A stretch of DNA of 63,193 nucleotides, from positions 1 to 63,193 of the forward strand of contig NZ_PGVA01000009.1 in the NCBI RefSeq assembly GCF_002860125.1, in the 5' to 3' direction. The stretch comes from Bacillus canaveralius. Its GTDB lineage: Bacteria; Bacillota; Bacilli; Bacillales; Cytobacillaceae. Within the stretch, counting starts at the first letter, position 1. Each line of letters begins with the position of its first letter. A model generated the notes under the pieces. The model did not search any database. It was given only the letters and a program-made list of their open reading frames with translations, and had not been told where the DNA came from. Position numbers and translations under genes: made by a program. Positions 1 through 7,443 of the stretch are shown in pieces.

Positions 1-627
1 ATGAATCCGCTTACACGTTTTAGGTGGAAATAAATTCCGCCAACAAATGCTTGACTCAAACATCAGGATGTCATTGTTTGCGATGAAATCGAACTGGTGA
101 TACAGCCGGTAAAGAGCAAGGCAGGAAATATCAGCGGCATTAGGCTTCAGCCTTGCACGTTCAAGCAGGTCAACATATTCTTTTACGATTTCTTCAGGGG
201 CCGCAAACAGCAGCAGCTCCTTTTTCTCGCTGTCTTTACCGGAAAGCGGGTAGAAATCAAATACCGCTTCCTCAAATGGGAGGTGAATGCTTGTCCCGAG
301 TTCCATATACAAATAGCCTCTTATTTCATCATCTTTAATATCCGGCGGAATCGACGTTTTTCTAATGACAACAAATGGATCAGGAACGAGAAAACGGACC
401 TGCTTCCTTGAAATTTTCCAATTGGCAACACACTCTTCCATTATCGTTTCAAGCGTTTCAGGATCAATAATCTTCCCGTCCTTGACAATTCCGGGCGGCA
501 AAAACCGCGCTCCCGTTCTCGCTGGAACAGGCGGATTTGCTTGTTTTAATTCGACGAAACGGATGATATGGTCTTTTATCGTCAGGTTGACTGTCCGTGC
601 TTTGCCAAAATGAAAATTCAGTGCCAT
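1..627 (-). CDS. pilM: Type IV pilus assembly protein PilM, partial (cut by window edge)
   Basis: PilM is an actin-like cytoplasmic protein that links the PilB motor to the PilN/PilO inner-membrane platform. 209 codons are visible, starting at an ATG at 627 with GGGAG eight bases upstream. The beginning (VNLTIKDHIIRFVELK, later VRFLVPDPFVVIRK and GTSIHLPFEEAVFDFYPLSG) has the PilM character, and position after the prepilin peptidase gene fits. The C-terminal half is outside the window. The last 17-20 visible codons (after about position 66) no longer look like PilM, where a hydrophobic strand would be expected. The frame stays open to base 1. This could be an insertion or assembly break rather than true protein. 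Identity as PilM is fairly sure; intactness is not. Confidence 0.75.
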   Translation of the reverse strand, partial: MALNFHFGKARTVNLTIKDHIIRFVELKQANPPVPARTGARFLPPGIVKDGKIIDPETLETIMEECVANWKISRKQVRFLVPDPFVVIRKTSIPPDIKDDEIRGYLYMELGTSIHLPFEEAVFDFYPLSGKDSEKKELLLFAAPEEIVKEYVDLLERARLKPNAADISCLALYRLYHQFDFIANNDILMFESSICWRNLFPPKTCKRIH

Positions 628-639
628 TGTAAAAACTCC

Positions 640-1386
640 CTAAATAAAAGAATGAATATACCAGTACAGCAATTCTTCACCAAATAAATAAGCTGTCAGG
701 GCGCCAAGCCCGATAAACGGGCCAAACGGGATCGGCTTCTCCTTTTCCAGCTTTCCGGCCATCATTCCGATCAGGCCGAAAACCGCACCAAATAATGTCG
801 CCAAAAAGAACGCCAGGAGCACAACCTTTGTGCCTGTTGCAAAGCCGAGCACCGCAAACAGCTTAACGTCCCCGAAGCCCATTCCACCTTTGCTGACAAC
901 CGTAATCAGCAGCAACAAGCCAAAGCCAACTGCCGCTCCCAGAAACGAATCCCACCATGGATCGAGCGGCAAAAAGACCCGTTCCAATAAAAAAATCACT
1001 GCAAATACGAGCAGGACTTTATCGGGAATAATCATATACTTTATATCCGTAATAAACACGATCACAACGAGGGAAATGAGTGACCATGCAACAAAAAGCT
1101 CGGCCGTCCAGCCCGTCAGCAGCGGCGCTGACACAAACAAAAGCCCTGTTACCAGTTCAACAAATGGATACAGGGGAGAAACAGGAGCTCTGCAGCTCCT
1201 GCATTTCCCTCCCTGCAGCAAATATGAGATGACCGGTATCAGTTCGAACCATGACAGCGTCTGCCCGCAATAAGGGCAATGCGACCGCGGCTTTACGATT
1301 GACTTATTTAACGGCACCCGCAAGCCGACGACATTGAAGAAGGAGCCAAGGAGGATGCCAAGAGTAAAAACATATAATTGCATCAT
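640..1386 (-). CDS. pilD: Prepilin peptidase / N-methyltransferase (PilD/ComC family)
   Basis: This integral membrane aspartic protease cleaves the short leader of type IV prepilins after Gly and methylates the new N-terminus. The 248-residue protein has the two CxxC pairs of the cytoplasmic zinc loop (C37/C40, C62/C65). The two catalytic aspartates are D114 in FITDIKYMIIPD and D173 in GFGDVK. About seven hydrophobic segments follow. It starts one base after the major pilin stop and ends 12 bases before pilM, so it belongs to the pilus operon. In B. subtilis the equivalent gene comC sits next to folC. Here it lies in the same neighbourhood but separated from folC by the pilus locus, so it probably serves both the pilus and any competence pseudopilins. 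Confidence 0.93.
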   Translation of the reverse strand: MMQLYVFTLGILLGSFFNVVGLRVPLNKSIVKPRSHCPYCGQTLSWFELIPVISYLLQGGKCRSCRAPVSPLYPFVELVTGLLFVSAPLLTGWTAELFVAWSLISLVVIVFITDIKYMIIPDKVLLVFAVIFLLERVFLPLDPWWDSFLGAAVGFGLLLLITVVSKGGMGFGDVKLFAVLGFATGTKVVLLAFFLATLFGAVFGLIGMMAGKLEKEKPIPFGPFIGLGALTAYLFGEELLYWYIHSFI

Positions 1387-1387
1387 T

Positions 1388-1801
1388 TTAGTATTCTAAT
1401 AATTCCTTTTCTGTCGCCGTAGCGTTTTTATCTCCAACTAACCTGACTGAATTATGATTTTTTAGCTCATAAGAATATTTTCCCGAGGACTGATCTTTTT
1501 TCACAGTAACCGTATAAGTATCATTTTTCACATTATCCAAATAATTGTCCAATTCCGTTTTTGTTAATGTCGTTGTTGCTGCAGAAGGATTATTGGAAGT
1601 AACATATAATTTCGCTGCATTTACAATCGAAATTCCTTCAGCAACTTTGGCATCATTTTCTGCTTTATTAATAATCCCGCCAATACTTGGCACAGCAATT
1701 CCGGCAACAATTCCGAGGATTACGATCACAGCCAAAAGTTCGACTAAAGTGAACCCTTTTTCACTTTTTGCACTTGCTTTGATTCTTTGCCACATCTCCA
1801 T
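1388..1801 (-). CDS. Major type IV pilin (ComGC/PilA-like)
   Basis: This is a small 137-residue pilin precursor. The class III leader is 16 residues and ends KSEKG. Cleavage before F17 gives a mature FTLVELLAVIVILG helix with the conserved Glu at +5 (E21), needed for assembly. The remaining globular part is short and rich in Thr, Lys and Asn. The only pilin in the minus-strand operon, it is the likely main fibre subunit. It is translated from an ATG at 1801 preceded by GAGAGGAAG. In front of it, where pilC should follow directly, lies a mobile iscB element, so its transcription must pass through that element or start at its edge. Confidence 0.9.
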   Translation of the reverse strand: MEMWQRIKASAKSEKGFTLVELLAVIVILGIVAGIAVPSIGGIINKAENDAKVAEGISIVNAAKLYVTSNNPSAATTTLTKTELDNYLDNVKNDTYTVTVKKDQSSGKYSYELKNHNSVRLVGDKNATATEKELLEY

Positions 1802-1838
1802 CTTCCTCTCTTTAGTTTATCACAGTTCGGCAAGGAGA

Positions 1839-1871
1839 CCCCGTCTATAAAGCGGTAGTGTTTAGGCGGGG
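1839..1871 (-). repeat. Right-end hairpin of the IscB element overlapping the iscB stop
   Basis: CCCCG (1839-1843) pairs with CGGGG (1867-1871), with an inner TAAA/TTTA pairing, flanked by the characteristic TCTCCTTGCC. IS200/IS605 transposases recognise subterminal hairpins of this sort. The TAA stop of iscB (1862-1864) is inside the hairpin, so gene and transposon end are superimposed. Confidence 0.65.
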
Positions 1872-3109
1872 AGGAATTGCCCTTCTCTCCTTTGAATAAG
1901 CCATGTACTCGCTCTTTCAAGCGGTTTGAGTTTCTTATAGCATGCACTCCGGTGGATAACCGTCCCGTCTAACTGACGAAGGTCAAAGTAGCCTGATGTA
2001 CGTCTTCCAAAAATGAAACAGGCGGAACCTACGAATTCTACTTTGTCAAAAAGCTGGAACCCTTTGACCCATCGCTCTGCCTTGTTTGATTTCCGCTTAC
2101 CGCCTTTTAAGATGGTCGCTTTGTGAAGCTGGCGGTTATTCTTCCGAACTTGTTTAATGAAGTATGTGTGGTGCGACGGTATGGCAAGCGGGTTCCCGCT
2201 GATACATCGTGCGTCCACTAGATGCGATTTCCCCAGTCCACTTCTAATCCGGGTGTTCTTCGTGATGTAGCCATATGTAATATTCGCACCCTCGAATACT
2301 TTCTTTAAACCGTTAAAGATGAACCAACGCATCACAGTCATTTGAGAGGTATCCCGAAGGGTGGCACTCTTACGAGTGAATAAGTGCTCCAATCCATTCT
2401 GATGAATATAATGATGGCATGTTTCGCATAGGGTGATGAGGTTGTCCGGACTGTCCCCGCCTGTTTTCCGGCTTTCAATATGATGCACATTCAGGATTTT
2501 GTCCCTGGATTTCCCCTTGCAGTGCTGGCATGTGTGCTTGTCACGGAACAATACATATTCCCGGACGTTCCAAAAGCCGAGCTGTTCCCCTTGCTGATAC
2601 TCTTCTCCTTGGATGCCGGGATTCTTGATTTTTTGGCTGTCAAACTGTGCCACTTCAACTGTTATACTCTTGACAGGCAGGATTCTTCGAACCTTTTCGA
2701 TGATCCGGATATGGGAATCCACCTTGTGCTGAATGGATGGAGCCAGCCAACCGTCAGGTTTCTTTCGGTTCAAAAATTTAGCCTTCCGATACCGGGTCTT
2801 GCGGTTCCGTCTTGCCCTGCGGAACTCCCGCCGGGTGGAGAGCAGGTCTTGGATGTCGGTTCGCAGCTGAACTTCCGCTTCAAATAACACTCCCTTTTCA
2901 GTTGTTGCCGATAACCCGATGTGTTTGGTTCCTGCATCAACGCCCAAAGAGACAGGTTGTCTGTATCCACTGGAACCATAGAGTAATTGAATCGTGAAAG
3001 GAGTCAGCTTCACGACTTTGGCTTTCTTTTCTGTTAACAATATTCTTGCTTTTCTTGGCTTGCACGGCATCAAAGGCTTGCCGTGCCTGTTAATCACGTA
3101 CACTAGCAT
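1862..3109 (-). CDS. iscB: IscB RNA-guided endonuclease (RuvC + HNH), apparently intact
   Basis: IscB is the transposon-encoded ancestor of Cas9: an RNA-guided nuclease that uses a transposon-encoded omega-RNA. Seen in the 415-residue protein: an N-terminal PLMP motif (GKPLMPCKP, residues 10-18), RuvC-I with D58 (GVDAGTKHIG), an Arg-rich bridge helix (residues 92-112), RuvC-II with E152 (ITVEVAQFD), and an HNH domain with C194/C197, H209/H210, N223 and C228/C231. RuvC-III has H296/D299 (HLVDAR), followed by a basic C-terminal region. All expected catalytic residues are present. I chose the ATG at 3109 because AGGAGG lies eight or nine bases upstream; an in-frame TTG at 3133 is less likely. 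The stop codon lies inside the right-end hairpin. No tnpA transposase is nearby. The gene sits between pilC and the major pilin in the same orientation. Confidence 0.93.
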   Translation of the reverse strand: MLVYVINRHGKPLMPCKPRKARILLTEKKAKVVKLTPFTIQLLYGSSGYRQPVSLGVDAGTKHIGLSATTEKGVLFEAEVQLRTDIQDLLSTRREFRRARRNRKTRYRKAKFLNRKKPDGWLAPSIQHKVDSHIRIIEKVRRILPVKSITVEVAQFDSQKIKNPGIQGEEYQQGEQLGFWNVREYVLFRDKHTCQHCKGKSRDKILNVHHIESRKTGGDSPDNLITLCETCHHYIHQNGLEHLFTRKSATLRDTSQMTVMRWFIFNGLKKVFEGANITYGYITKNTRIRSGLGKSHLVDARCISGNPLAIPSHHTYFIKQVRKNNRQLHKATILKGGKRKSNKAERWVKGFQLFDKVEFVGSACFIFGRRTSGYFDLRQLDGTVIHRSACYKKLKPLERASTWLIQRREGQFLPA

Positions 3110-3396
3110 GGTTAGCGTACCTCCTACAATCAATGTATGGAGTCAGTTATCCTTCGCCAATGTTGGAAAGGCTTGTCATGCTTGCAACACCGCCCACAAC
3201 CCTTTAGGGCTTTTAATCACAAGCGACAGGGCTTACAGCTAGGATTCGCACCATAAGGTGTCATGACCTCTCCAACGTAGTCACACAAATTTTATGACTT
3301 AGGCTAGTCAACATGGCCTGCATAGTTTTGCAAGCCCCTTCCAATTCGTGAGAATTGGTGGGGGTTATTGATTTGCCCCGATTCTTTTGACCTTGC
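3110..3396 (-). ncRNA. Candidate omega-RNA (HEARO) upstream of iscB
   Basis: IscB loci carry a structured guide RNA of roughly 200-300 nt directly 5' of the gene. Here about 290 bases upstream of iscB are free of a plausible gene and full of potential stems. One is CCAATTC/GAATTGG closed further out by CCCC/GGGG (about 3337-3366). Others surround the GCAGGCC, GTTGGAGAGGT and AAGCCCTAAAGGGTT stretches on the minus strand. By analogy, the 5'-most 16 or so bases (about 3380-3396, lying outside the element) would be the guide. Position and structure support the call; the exact ends are inferred. Confidence 0.75.
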
Positions 3397-3460
3397 TAAC
3401 TCAAGTATACTAGAAAAATAGAACAATTAAAGTAATAAATGTTAATATTCTGTCAAAATT

Positions 3461-4666
3461 TCATTCAACCTGCTGGAATATCTCAAACATCGGTACGATG
3501 ATCGCAATGACGATAGTGCCAACGAGGGCTGCGAGGATGACGATCATCAACGGTTCGATCAGTGATTTGAGCCGGTCAGTGCTGCTTTCGACTTCCTTTT
3601 CATAGAAATCGGCAACCTTGGCAAGCATCGAATCAAGCGCCCCCGTCTCTTCACCGATTGCGATCATTTGCGATACGAGAGGAGGGAACACCCAGTGGGC
3701 GCGCATCGGCTCTGTCAGCGACTTTCCCTGTTCAAGGCTGTTGCGCGATTTCCGAATTACTCTTGCGATCACTTCATTTCCGACTATATTCTCGACCATT
3801 GACAGCGCCTGCAGGATTGGCACCGAGCTCGCAAATAACGAACTTAACGTCCTCGTCATCCTTGCGAGGGCTGCCTTTTGCAAAATTTTGCCGAACAGCG
3901 GCATCTTCAGCACAAAAAAGTCCAAATAGTATTTCGCCTCTTTATTGTTCCTCATCATCACAACAGTCGTAAAAGCGACAATGAACAAGAGAATGACAAG
4001 CCACCAAAATCGCTGTATCCATTCACTAGAGTTTAAAACAAACTGCGTAATAGCCGGCAATTCACCGCCAAAATCGGCAAACATGTCAACAAAGGTCGGG
4101 ACAACGCTGACAAGCAAAAAAATCACAACCGCAATCGCAATAATTCCAACTGTTATCGGATAGGCAAGCGCCGAAATGATTTTTTGCTTTGTAAAGTGCT
4201 GTTTCTCAAAGTGAACCGCAAGCCTTTCAAGCGTATCATCAAGATTTCCGCCTGCTTCTCCGGCTTTAATCATGTTGACAAACATACTTGTAAATATTCT
4301 TTTATGCCTGCCGACCGCTTCTGACAACGGGTTACCTTCGCGCAAATCCTGTTCTGCGGCGATTAATGCTTTTTTCAGCGCTTTGCTTTCCGTTTGCTGT
4401 GAAAGGATTGCCGTTGCCTCAACGACAGGCACCCCCGCTCTTAGTAGCGTTGAAAACTGCCGCAGGTAAATAACAAAGTCCTGGAGCTTGACGGGATTGC
4501 TGATCGTCAGTTCCTTCGTCCAGACCGTCTCCGGAATTTCCGCAATTTCGAGGGTCCTGATCCCGTTTTCCTTAAGCTGGAGAAGGGCTTCCCTTCGCGA
4601 TCCGGCTGTGACAACGCCAGACTTTTTCCCTTTGCGGTCGCGGCCGCTGTATTTAAAACGAGGCAT
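3461..4666 (-). CDS. pilC: Type IV pilus inner-membrane platform protein PilC
   Basis: PilC is the polytopic platform that couples the PilB and PilT motors to pilin insertion and removal. The 401-residue protein is the normal length. It has two repeated GspF/T2SSF domains, around residues 65-190 (LRQFSTLLRAGVPVVEA.. KAGEAGG) and 270-390 (MTRTLSSLFASSVPILQAL.. IGEETGALD). Hydrophobic segments lie after each repeat and in the middle (residues 170-195, 215-235 and 370-395). It begins one base after pilT ends, so translation is probably coupled. The mobile iscB element follows its stop after about 65 bases. Confidence 0.95.
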   Translation of the reverse strand: MPRFKYSGRDRKGKKSGVVTAGSRREALLQLKENGIRTLEIAEIPETVWTKELTISNPVKLQDFVIYLRQFSTLLRAGVPVVEATAILSQQTESKALKKALIAAEQDLREGNPLSEAVGRHKRIFTSMFVNMIKAGEAGGNLDDTLERLAVHFEKQHFTKQKIISALAYPITVGIIAIAVVIFLLVSVVPTFVDMFADFGGELPAITQFVLNSSEWIQRFWWLVILLFIVAFTTVVMMRNNKEAKYYLDFFVLKMPLFGKILQKAALARMTRTLSSLFASSVPILQALSMVENIVGNEVIARVIRKSRNSLEQGKSLTEPMRAHWVFPPLVSQMIAIGEETGALDSMLAKVADFYEKEVESSTDRLKSLIEPLMIVILAALVGTIVIAIIVPMFEIFQQVE

Positions 4667-4667
4667 G

Positions 4668-5708
4668 TTAGTTCACCTTTTCCTGAATATAAGGGATTGT
4701 CGCTTCTCTCGAAACCCGGCCTGACTGAACAAGCTCATGAATACTTGATTCAAGTGTGTTCATGCCATGAGCCTTTGAAGTTTGCATGACATTATTGATT
4801 TGGTGGATTTTTTCATTGCGGATCAGATTGCTGATCGCCGGATTATTGATTAAAATTTCAGTCGCAGCCTTCCTGCCTTGTTTATCCGCAGTCGGAAACA
4901 GCCGCTGCGATATGATCGAGACAAGCACAGTAGCAAGCTGGATGCGGATTTGCGGCTGCTGGGCCGGCGGAAAAACATCGATAATCCGGTTTATTGTTGC
5001 TGAGGCACTTGAAGTATGGAGCGTACCCAAAACTAAATGGCCGGTTTCTGCAGCGGTTATCGCCGTTTGGATCGTTTCAAGGTCGCGCATCTCTCCGACA
5101 AGAATAACGTCAGGATCCTGGCGGAGTGCTGCCCGCAGACCATTGGCAAAGTTGTTCGTATCAAAGCCGACCTCGCGCTGATCGATAATGCATCCACCAT
5201 GCTTGTGCAAATATTCGATCGGGTCCTCAAGCGTGATGACATGCTTGCGCATTGTTTGATTCATGTAATGGATCATTGCTGCAAGCGTCGTCGACTTTCC
5301 GCTTCCGGTCGGCCCCGTGACAAGGACCAATCCATGCGGTTTTCCAGCGATTCCTTTCAGTACCCCGGGCAATTCCAGCTCATCCAAGGAAGGAATCGCT
5401 GTTGGGACAATCCGAACCGCCATCGCTACGCACGATCTTTGCAAATAGGCATTGACCCTGAATCTGGACACTCCGGGAATACCGTATGAAAAATCCAGCT
5501 CACCTTTTTCTTTAAACTGATTCCACATATTTTCAGGAATCAATTCTTTGGCCATCCCTTCCGTATCTGCGGGCATGAGGGAGTCCTTCCCATACCGCTT
5601 CAATTCTCCATTGATTCTCATTACCGGAGGGACGCCAACCGTAATATGAATATCCGAGGCTTTTAATTCAAAGCCGGCTCTAAGCAAAGTATCGACTCTA
5701 TTTTTCAT
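4668..5708 (-). CDS. pilT: Pilus retraction ATPase PilT
   Basis: PilT is the hexameric ATPase that powers pilus retraction (twitching, DNA uptake). The 346-residue protein has Walker A GPTGSGKST (132-140), a Walker B/Asp-box region with DPDVILVGEMRD, and the His box HLVLGTLHTSSA. The PilT-specific AIRNLI-type motif near the C-terminus is present as AISNLIR. The presence of a retraction motor distinguishes this system from the competence pseudopilus of B. subtilis, which has only ComGA. It lies 13 bases after pilB and one base before pilC. Confidence 0.96.
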   Translation of the reverse strand: MKNRVDTLLRAGFELKASDIHITVGVPPVMRINGELKRYGKDSLMPADTEGMAKELIPENMWNQFKEKGELDFSYGIPGVSRFRVNAYLQRSCVAMAVRIVPTAIPSLDELELPGVLKGIAGKPHGLVLVTGPTGSGKSTTLAAMIHYMNQTMRKHVITLEDPIEYLHKHGGCIIDQREVGFDTNNFANGLRAALRQDPDVILVGEMRDLETIQTAITAAETGHLVLGTLHTSSASATINRIIDVFPPAQQPQIRIQLATVLVSIISQRLFPTADKQGRKAATEILINNPAISNLIRNEKIHQINNVMQTSKAHGMNTLESSIHELVQSGRVSREATIPYIQEKVN

Positions 5709-5721
5709 CGCATTCGCACTC

Positions 5722-7389
5722 CTAATCAGGAATTGCCATTCGCAAAACTTCCTCTGTTGTTGTGATGCCCTGCTTGACTTTTAAAAGGCCGTCATCGATT
5801 AAAAAAATCGTTTTTGCTTTGATGGCCAGTTCACGCATTTTTGAAAACGATTCACCGTTCATAACAACCTTTCGCATCTCATCATTGACAACTAGTACTT
5901 CATGAATGGCGATTCTTCCTTTATATCCGCTCATATTGCAGGAAGAGCAGCCCTTTCCTCTCCATACCTGATCAATGCTGAGGCCGCGTTTTGCAAAGAT
6001 CTCCACTTCGCGCTGGCTTGGCTCGTGCACTTCAGCACAGTCCCTGCAAACCTTCCTGATCAAACGCTGCGCAACGATGCCGCTGATTGAGGATGCAACA
6101 AGAAAGGGCTCAACGCCCATATCGAGAAGCCTTGTGATCGAACCAATTGAATCATTTGTATGCAATGTGCTGAGTACAAGGTGGCCGGTTAAGGAAGCCC
6201 TGACCGCCACTTCGGCCGTTTCTTTATCACGAATTTCCCCAACCATAATAATGTTCGGGTCCTGGCGCAAGATAGCGCGCAGCCCTTTCGCAAACGTCAT
6301 GCCAATATTCGGGTTTACCTGGATTTGATTAATGCCCTCGAGCTGGTACTCAACCGGATCTTCAACCGTGATAATGTTAACTTCTTCGTGATTGAGGCGA
6401 TTTAAGGCGGCATAAAGGGTCGACGATTTCCCGGACCCAGTTGGGCCGGTAATGAGAATAATCCCGGTCGGTTTTTCAATCATCCCGGTAAATCTCGCCA
6501 GGTTGATTTTATTAAAGCCAAGCTTCTCGATATCATTTAAGGTACTGCCCAAATCGAGGAGGCGCAGGACAATTTTTTCGCCATACACGGTTGGCAGGGT
6601 TGAAATCCGCACATCAACCGGATGGAAATCGAGGTTGATTTTCATTCGCCCGTCCTGGGGAATGCGGTGCTCTGTAATATCCAATTTGGACAGGATTTTA
6701 ATCCTTGCTGTCAGAACGCTTTGCATATGCTTTGGCAAGACCCGCTCCGTCCTTAGCACTCCATCAACCCTGTAACGAACAGCTACTTTTGTTTCCTGCG
6801 GATCGATATGGATATCGCTGGCTTTAAGCGTTGCTGCGTTGGCCAATATTTGGTTGACGAGCCGGGCAACCGGGGAGTCCTGATCTACCAATTTCTCCTC
6901 TTCAACATTCGCCTCGGTGGATGAATTGTTGAGCAGCTCCTCAAAGCCTTCATCCATGTCATAGTACTTATTGATCGAACGGAGAATATCATCCTTTGAT
7001 GCAATTGCCGTATCAATCTGGAAGCCGGTTGACAGCCGCAAGTCATCAATCGTATAAAAATCCATCGGGTCTGCCATCGCAATAAAAAGCTTTTCCCCGT
7101 CTTTTTTCAACGGAATAATTAAGTTGCGAATCGCCATTTCTTTCGGAACAATGCTAAATAGCTTTGGATCAAACGGATAACGATATAAACTGACATGGGG
7201 AATGCCGAGTTGAAATTCAAGCACTTCGATCAACTGCTGTTCGGTAATATACCCGCGCTCCAGCAAGGCATCGCCAAGCTTTTGACCCATGCTTTTTTCA
7301 CCGAGTGCGGTTTGTAGCTGAGCTTCGGAAAGCAGGCCCGATTCTACCAGCAAGTCACCGAGCCGTTTTCGTGTCTGCTTAATCGTCAT
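5722..7389 (-). CDS. pilB: Pilus extension ATPase PilB with tandem MshEN c-di-GMP-type motifs
   Basis: PilB is the motor ATPase for pilin polymerisation. I start it at the ATG at 7389 (555 residues) because GGGAGGTGAAGGAAG lies just upstream; an in-frame start 14 codons earlier has no such site. The N-terminus has two consecutive 24-residue motifs of the MshEN form: RLGDLLVESGLL... (residues 9-32) and KLGDALLERGYI...Q (37-60), a fold that binds cyclic di-GMP in other PilB/MshE proteins. Walker A GPTGSGKSS is at 315-323, with Asp and His boxes following. A C-terminal zinc site CRDC...CSSC is present. It is second or third gene of the pilus operon. Confidence 0.95.
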   Translation of the reverse strand: MTIKQTRKRLGDLLVESGLLSEAQLQTALGEKSMGQKLGDALLERGYITEQQLIEVLEFQLGIPHVSLYRYPFDPKLFSIVPKEMAIRNLIIPLKKDGEKLFIAMADPMDFYTIDDLRLSTGFQIDTAIASKDDILRSINKYYDMDEGFEELLNNSSTEANVEEEKLVDQDSPVARLVNQILANAATLKASDIHIDPQETKVAVRYRVDGVLRTERVLPKHMQSVLTARIKILSKLDITEHRIPQDGRMKINLDFHPVDVRISTLPTVYGEKIVLRLLDLGSTLNDIEKLGFNKINLARFTGMIEKPTGIILITGPTGSGKSSTLYAALNRLNHEEVNIITVEDPVEYQLEGINQIQVNPNIGMTFAKGLRAILRQDPNIIMVGEIRDKETAEVAVRASLTGHLVLSTLHTNDSIGSITRLLDMGVEPFLVASSISGIVAQRLIRKVCRDCAEVHEPSQREVEIFAKRGLSIDQVWRGKGCSSCNMSGYKGRIAIHEVLVVNDEMRKVVMNGESFSKMRELAIKAKTIFLIDDGLLKVKQGITTTEEVLRMAIPD

Positions 7390-7443
7390 TCTTCCTTCAC
7401 CTCCCTTATTCTTTACGATGCTGCCTGCCACATATGAACTTGT

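Larger units (their letters stand above)
1826..3396 (-). mobile_element. Non-autonomous IS200/IS605-type IscB element inserted in the pilus operon
   Basis: The element comprises the omega-RNA region, iscB and a right-end hairpin, with no TnpA. It separates pilC (stop at 3461) from the major pilin (start at 1801), genes that would otherwise be adjacent. The sequence after iscB, GGCAATTCCTCCCCGCC followed by a hairpin and GGGGTCTCCTTGCC, resembles the subterminal right end common in IS200/IS605-family elements. Exact borders cannot be fixed by eye because this family makes no target duplication. Confidence 0.75.

Noticed and set aside
3110-3133. TTG start of iscB eight codons upstream
   Set aside because: The AGGAGG lies between it and the ATG at 3109, so the ATG is the better start, and the PLMP domain begins there.
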